A stretch of 64,000 nucleotides of DNA from Prostheceraeus crozeri (taxonomy: Eukaryota; Platyhelminthes; Polycladida; Euryleptidae), in contig CAJQUW010015597.1 in assembly GCA_907163375.1 (NCBI GenBank), forward strand, positions 62,001 to 126,000. Direction: 5' to 3'. This document shows positions 60,370 to 64,000 of this stretch, piece by piece. Every line of letters starts with the position of its first letter. Within the stretch, counting starts at the first letter, position 1. The notes beneath the pieces were generated by a model, which ran no database searches, was not told the DNA's origin, and saw only the letters and a list, made by a program, of their open reading frames with translations. The translations under genes were made by a program, and so were the position numbers.

Positions 60370-60785
60370 ATTAATTATAGTTTGTGGATTTGTATTTGGC
60401 AAGCGTACTTTAACTTAGGATTTGTGATGCACATGTAACTCGCCTACTTAATCATCACTTTTGCCTGCTGGTGACAAAGTCAGTAAAGTTAGTTTTCATA
60501 TTGTCAATTTTGGTCGATGTGCCACTCCTTGGATACAATTCGCACTGTCACATAAGATTTCAATCAATATTCTATTTTCTTCGCATTATGTAGGTATTTT
60601 GCATGTTTTTACCATTTTTACTGAGAATGCGGAGATAGACGGTGAAGTGCTCCTACCTCAATGGTATCACATAGCAAATTAGACGGCCTTTATTATGCAA
60701 TTTAGATCGTCTAATTTGGAATTGGAGATATATAAAAAACTTTCATAGAAAAGCGACCGGCGAAACATCGGCTGACATCTCTACT
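60370..60785. other. AT-rich spacer
   Basis: Nothing firm. Near 60749-60771 the words GCGACCGGCGAAACATCGGC recall the CGAAACRTYGG 3' signature of some RT-bearing repeats and could be an eroded element end. Confidence 0.3.
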
Positions 60786-60788
60786 TTA

Positions 60789-61263
60789 GCCTGGTTTATG
60801 CTTCCTCCGTTTTTTGTACGTTGACGCCTCCGGGAATAATTTAACAAAAAACGGACATGTCTCCTGGAGATTTTTTGCAAAAACGGAGACGTTTCCGTAT
60901 TTTATCAGCAGACATGAAACGGAGGCTCGAAAATCAAGATACTCAGACATTAGTTTGATTGAATGTCTCCGTATTTCAGTCGACTGAAGTTTGATTGCGA
61001 AATAATGAGATTGAAGCTGAAGCGATGACATCACTTAAGATATCAGATCGTCCATACTCGACGAGATAAATGAAGATTATGACAAGAAATCGAACGTCCG
61101 TTTCATACGAATGGCTAAATAAACTATAAACATGCATCCACATTTTAGAGTCTCCGTATCATACAAGAATTTACGCTGACTTGCGAGGCTTTCGTAAAAC
61201 GGGTGTGTCTGCGTTTTCAGGAGCTATCTCCGATCTCAATACGGAAGAAGCATAAACCAACCC
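60789..61263. mobile_element. PIF/Harbinger-like MITE with TTA target duplication
   Basis: The 475-bp element begins GCCTGGTTTATGCTTCCTCCG and ends with the near-complement GGAAGAAGCATAAACCAACCC, an imperfect terminal inverted repeat of over 20 bases. TTA lies directly outside both ends (60786-60788 and 61264-61266), the three-base duplication typical of PIF/Harbinger insertion. CTCCGT and ACGGAG words recur several times inside (for example ACGGAGACG, CTCCGTATTTCAG, CTCCGTATCATAC). It is non-coding. It sits directly against copy B of the dispersed repeat. Confidence 0.8.
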
Positions 61264-61267
61264 TTAC

Positions 61268-61577
61268 TCAGTAACAATGGCCACTATTATTAGTGGTTTG
61301 CTAGAGAATACAGGGCTAGCTGACATGATCTTGAAATTTAAGCGATCATGGTTGCTGGCGGATGCCGTGGGAACCGCCTTTGCAGTGCTATGATCCTTGC
61401 ATATATTGCCGAATCTGCCATAGAATTTTTAGAATTTTTGAAGTCATTTTTGCGAACTAAAATTTTGTAAGCCTTTGCTCCCCTGAAACTGGCTGTGACA
61501 GCCGAAATATTGGGTGAATAAGAAAAATAATATAATAGTTAATAACATATATTGCCGCTTTGGCTCTCATTTCATCC
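61268..61577 (-). repeat. Dispersed repeat, copy B (inverted relative to copy A)
   Basis: The reverse complement of this segment matches 26181-26485 through all landmarks listed for copy A. Its far end (CACTATTATTAGTG, near 61282-61295) is a small hairpin not conserved in copy A. It is bounded on one side by the Harbinger-like MITE and on the other by an RTE-like LINE fragment. Confidence 0.85.
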
Positions 61578-62280
61578 AGAAAGACTGGTCAGAGCGAGAT
61601 GTGAAAAGACCGAGACAGTTGTGAGGACAACGCATGGACCAACCGAGCCGTTTAAAATCAAAGTTGGACTTCACCAGAGATCAGCATTCAGCCCGTTCCT
61701 TTTCATGCTAGTACTAAATACCATCAACAAGGAATTCAGAGATGGACGACTCTGGGAGCCGCTCTTTGCGGACGACTTGGTTGTGTTAGCTGGAGGTGAA
61801 AAGACTTGCAAGAAAAGTGGCAAGGTGGAATGGAAAAGCACGCACTGAAAGTAAACACTTAGAAAGCGGAAGTTATGGTTCTCAGCAGACTCAAAAGGAA
61901 GGCTAGAATTGTTGACAGGAAAGGACAGGAGGTAAAGCAAGTCGAAGCTTTCAACTACCTGGGAGTGACATTGTGTGAAACAGGAGGCTCAGAGTTGGCG
62001 GTGAGGGCAAGAGTTTAAGCTGCGTGTAATAAATGGAGAGAAGTGAGCGGAGTCATAGCGGACAAGAAGATGCCAACGAGATTGAAAGTGAAGAACTACA
62101 AGACCGTCGTGAAACCAGTGCTTATATACGCGGTACGGAGCGGTGTTGTGGTAGATGAGGAACAACGATCCAAAAGATATGACCAAAGTTGAACTCGAGG
62201 AGAGTGATGCCTTCGACAGAAGACGTAGGAGAAGCTTGATACAGACCTCCGACTTGGCCAACTAGCTGGAGCAGGAGGAA
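61578..62280 (+). mobile_element. RTE-like LINE fragment (reverse transcriptase)
   Basis: The open part reads RLVRARCEKTETVVRTTHGP, then FKIKVGLHQRSAFSPFLFML and PLFADDLVVLAGG. GLHQ(G)SA.SPFLF and FADD are the RT palm motifs B and C of RTE-like non-LTR elements; the Gly of GLHQGS is Arg here. After a stop (about 61846) and a shift, the thumb and C-terminal words continue as EVMVLSRLKRKARIV, VEAFNYLGVTLCETGG and VKNYKTVVKPVLIYAVRS. Motif A and the endonuclease are absent, so it is 5'-truncated and dead. It is GC-richer than its flanks and related to the older copy at 14450-15700. Confidence 0.85.
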
Positions 62281-63785
62281 GAAGTTTTCAAAAGGTATTA
62301 TTGAAATCTTAAAAACCTTGAAATGTTGGGCTCCGAATCACAGGTGCGATTCCCCATCCTGAACTTCTAAAGCATTGTTACGAATGACTTGAAATTCACG
62401 GCACAACATTATTAGTGTGTGAGCTTTCTCCTGGTAGCATTCATTTTTCTGTAACTCGCTCATCCTCGTACTATAAAAACCGTAGCATTTCAAAATGCAA
62501 AATCTCCAATTTCGACATATATTTGAAATTTTTCCGAAATCTAGCTGCAAATCTCCTTTATGATTGCTATTGATAATGCCAATCTGGTTGAATGCAATGA
62601 AAAGTTACTTATCATGACAAAAAGAAATTAATAGAATTTATTTGTGGCTTGAATTCAACTCAATTATGCGTGTGTGGAATGTGGAAGATCTTCTCCCAAG
62701 AGCAGTCTTTTCAACTACGCTTGTGTTAAAGCTACTAAGCAACTTCAAATGTTGGTTCTAAAGGAGACAGACGACTCGCACAAACCCCAAGAATTCAAAT
62801 GATTGGGAAAGCACACAAAATTGATTATTTATATCTGTCATTAGTACCAGAAATTATAATAAATAGTGACGTCGCACCCTCAAACCGGTCGGGTTAACCG
62901 ACAATAAACGAGGATCAAAGAGTAAGAGAGCAAGTATTTTCATAATATTCTCTATTCGATGTCTTCGACGTAATCAGGGATGGCCAATGGGATGGAGTCC
63001 CATGGGAGGTCCCATGACACTACGTCCATCGGCCTGGGATGGGTCTGCATCGAGAACTTGGGTCCATGGCCCGCTGGGTCCCCAATGTGCTGTAATATTT
63101 TCGATGTCAACTCGAATATCAATCAAGATATTCTTTCGGTGAATTTTGACATTTTAGATACGTGAAAACATCGGTTAAAGCATAATCTCAATCAAACGAA
63201 ACACATTTTCCAAGATATCTAGTCGAGTGTTGAACAATACTATCACAACAATGATTTTTATAGCATAATTATGCTGCATCTGCTTGCGAAATGAACACAT
63301 TTCAAGCTGTAGTCATCTTTTAAGCATTAATGGTAGTAGGTGGTAGTAGGTTTTGGCATGTACCATAGTAATGATTTTTTTATTATCAGCAATAAGCACT
63401 TGCAGGATGAATTGGTAAGTCTGTTGGTCTAAAAAGACCAAAAAATTAGTGTTGTCAAAATTGTTATGCCAAAGAAAAATTGAATTTAACGATGATTTTA
63501 ATGCGATTACTACCTTTCAATGATTATAGATATTCCTTTCTTTATTAGATTCAATGAAAATAACAGTCATGGCTGACCGAAAGAATGCTCTGAAGACATT
63601 TAATGTCTACATAGTAGTATGTTCTTGATCTCCATAGGATACAATATTTACCAGCAAAGTGAGAGAGTCTATTGTAGAAACATGTAATTCAAACGTTTCA
63701 CTAACATGTTTTATGGTAAACGATCAAATCAATTGAGATGTTTTGGAGCATATCTATGATAACCAAGATCTACGAGCACTGTGAG
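62281..63785. other. AT-rich stretch with a GC-rich patch
   Basis: Mostly featureless. At 62975 CAGGGATGGCCAATGG looks like a hAT-type left end, and the following 130 bases are GC-rich with mirrored CCCATGGGA words, but no matching right end or 8-bp duplication of GACGTAAT was found in the window. Confidence 0.35.
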
Positions 63786-63909
63786 TCGCTCGAAAGCTAT
63801 TTTGTTCGCGCGGCGCAGCTTTGGAATCAGCTTCCCCAGACCACTTTCCCTGACAATCGTGATGGTTTCAGGAGGCGTGGGAATAGGTTTCTGATGGGAA
63901 CAACTTAAA
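63786..63909 (+). mobile_element. C-terminal tail of a LINE ORF2
   Basis: An open stretch reads SYFVRAAQLWNQLPQTTFPD, then a basic segment, and ends at TAA. The FxxRAxxLWNxLP wording is the conserved C-terminal end of ORF2 in CR1/Jockey-group LINEs. The rest of the element is not seen upstream, so this is a 3' fragment of about 120 bases. Confidence 0.65.
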
Positions 63910-64000
63910 TTTGATCAGGAGATCTGTTATTTTACTTTTATTTATTTGAAATAATACAATTTATTACTTTTCCATTGAGTAACCCCTAGTTTCGTTCAAG

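Noticed and set aside
62975-63110. Left end of a further hAT element (CAGGGATGGCCAATGG)
   Set aside because: No complementary right end and no second copy of the 8-mer GACGTAAT in the rest of the window; may be truncated, not supportable.

Overview
This is AT-rich animal (metazoan) DNA, most likely from an invertebrate, and almost all of it looks like introns of one host gene. The evidence is three short plus-strand exons with good splice sites and matching phases that together encode part of a TIA-1/TIAR (Drosophila Rox8, worm tiar-1) RNA-binding protein. Exon 28981-29068 carries the first half of RRM2, exon 37102-37280 the second half of RRM2 and the linker, and exon 59936-60028 the start of RRM3. 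The introns between them are about 8.0 kb and 22.7 kb. I found neither RRM1 in the first 29 kb nor the rest of RRM3 in the last 4 kb, so the gene very probably runs off both ends. I cannot name the species.

Layout. 1-28980: presumed intron or upstream DNA, mostly AT-rich and featureless. It holds a G-rich MITE-like element (5279-5500), a tRNA-like SINE (6785-7015), a decayed RTE-like LINE (14450-15700), three GC/CpG-richer islands, a local 1.3-kb-spaced duplication (22778/24120) and one copy of a dispersed repeat (26181-26485). 29069-37101 (first intron): an AGTAC-rich patch, a LINE 3' tail, two adjacent hairpins, a 31-bp minisatellite split into three blocks with an inverted-repeat element between two of them, and a fourth GC-rich island. 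37281-59935 (second intron): a dense transposon graveyard. It holds a broken CsRn1-type Ty3/gypsy LTR element that starts only 84 bp past the splice donor, a Jockey-like LINE fragment, a non-autonomous hAT (44254-45135) with a perfect 8-bp target duplication, a hAT (52099-55319) with both ends, an 8-bp target duplication and a disrupted transposase gene, a second tRNA-like SINE, and a minus-strand reverse-transcriptase fossil whose 3' side carries a histone-mRNA-like stem-loop. 60029-64000: a PIF/Harbinger-like MITE (TTA duplication), the second, inverted copy of the dispersed repeat, another RTE-like LINE piece and a LINE C-terminal tail.

How it fits together. The only host function I can support is the TIA-1/TIAR protein, an RRM protein that binds U-rich RNA and acts in alternative splicing, translational silencing and stress granules. 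Everything else recognisable is mobile DNA in its introns. Three elements are delimited by both terminal repeats and target duplications (hAT 52099-55319, hAT 44254-45135, Harbinger-like 60789-61263), and these are the firmest structural calls. The strongest unexplained structures are the interrupted 31-bp minisatellite, the GC-rich intronic islands, two exon-like segments (48773-48846 and 60119-60369) whose phase would end the TIAR reading frame, and the histone-like stem-loop. I did not find a clearly new multi-gene system. No CRISPR, rRNA or canonical tRNA gene is visible.
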